From Anaerolineaceae bacterium (GTDB taxonomy: Bacteria; Planctomycetota; Phycisphaerae; FEN-1346; JAACEH01): 5,766 nt of DNA. Of this stretch, positions 5,748-5,766 are shown in pieces. Each line of letters begins with the position of its first letter. Within the stretch, counting starts at the first letter, position 1. The stretch is from NCBI GenBank assembly GCA_011682595.1, contig JAACEH010000175.1, positions 1 to 5,766 on the forward strand, read 5' to 3'. A model generated the notes under the pieces. The model was given only the letters and a program-made list of their open reading frames with translations. It had not been told where the DNA came from and did not search any database. Both the position numbers and the translations under genes were made by a program.

Positions 5748-5766
5748 CGGCGGGCAAGACCCGCCG
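5748..5766. repeat. Palindrome with CAAGA loop, cut by the window edge
   Basis: CGGCGGG (5748-5754), loop CAAGA, CCCGCCG (5760-5766) is a perfect 7-bp stem reaching the last base. The left arm continues outward as GGCCA (5743-5747), so the family pattern predicts that the next bases outside the window begin TGG. Compared with 3968-3986 it has the same loop, with CCGG changed to CGGG on one side and the matching change on the other. Confidence 0.5.

Noticed and set aside
3821..5766. CRISPR array from the repeated palindromes.
   Set aside because: The repeats are irregularly spaced, differ in sequence and have no uniform spacers.

Overview
The window is very G+C-rich, with G/C-ending codons in every gene. 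Its gene content (a TatD-type hydrolase, a HEAT-repeat/deacetylase lipoprotein, a secreted parallel beta-helix protein and a methanogen-like ThyA homologue) and its many GC-rich palindromes between genes suggest a bacterium of the Planctomycetota, perhaps the Phycisphaerae. This taxonomic call is an inference from style and content; no marker gene is present.

Layout: (1) 1-493, minus strand, the first 164 codons of a TatD-family metal-dependent hydrolase that runs off the left edge. (2) 494-779, a divergent intergenic region with a perfect GC hairpin and a strong ribosome binding site. (3) 780-2804, plus strand, a predicted lipoprotein joining HEAT repeats to a NodB-type polysaccharide deacetylase domain. 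(4) 2805-2936, a convergent intergenic region with a 27-nt stem-loop. (5) 2937-3770, minus strand, a thymidylate synthase-family protein. (6) 3771-3997, a 227-nt spacer packed with stem-loops. (7) 3998-5531, minus strand, a secreted right-handed beta-helix protein whose frame is broken at a CGGCCGGCCGGC tract. (8) 5532-5766, upstream sequence with a possible 31-codon leader ORF that overlaps the beta-helix start by one base, followed by more palindromes.

The genes do not form an obvious pathway. The deacetylase lipoprotein and the beta-helix protein both fit extracellular or envelope carbohydrate work, while TatD and ThyA are cytosolic nucleic-acid or nucleotide enzymes. The beta-helix and ThyA genes point the same way but are 227 nt apart, with structured sequence between them, so a shared transcript is uncertain.

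The most notable signal is a family of short palindromes in the spacers around the thyA-like and beta-helix genes. They share outer arms CAYGG/CCRTG and fall into two loop types (GAA triloop and CAAG-type loop). Copies differ by paired compensatory changes, which suggests that the structure is conserved. I found no complete, clearly new multi-gene system; the palindrome family, the frameshift, the leader ORF and the unusual ThyA are the points worth following.
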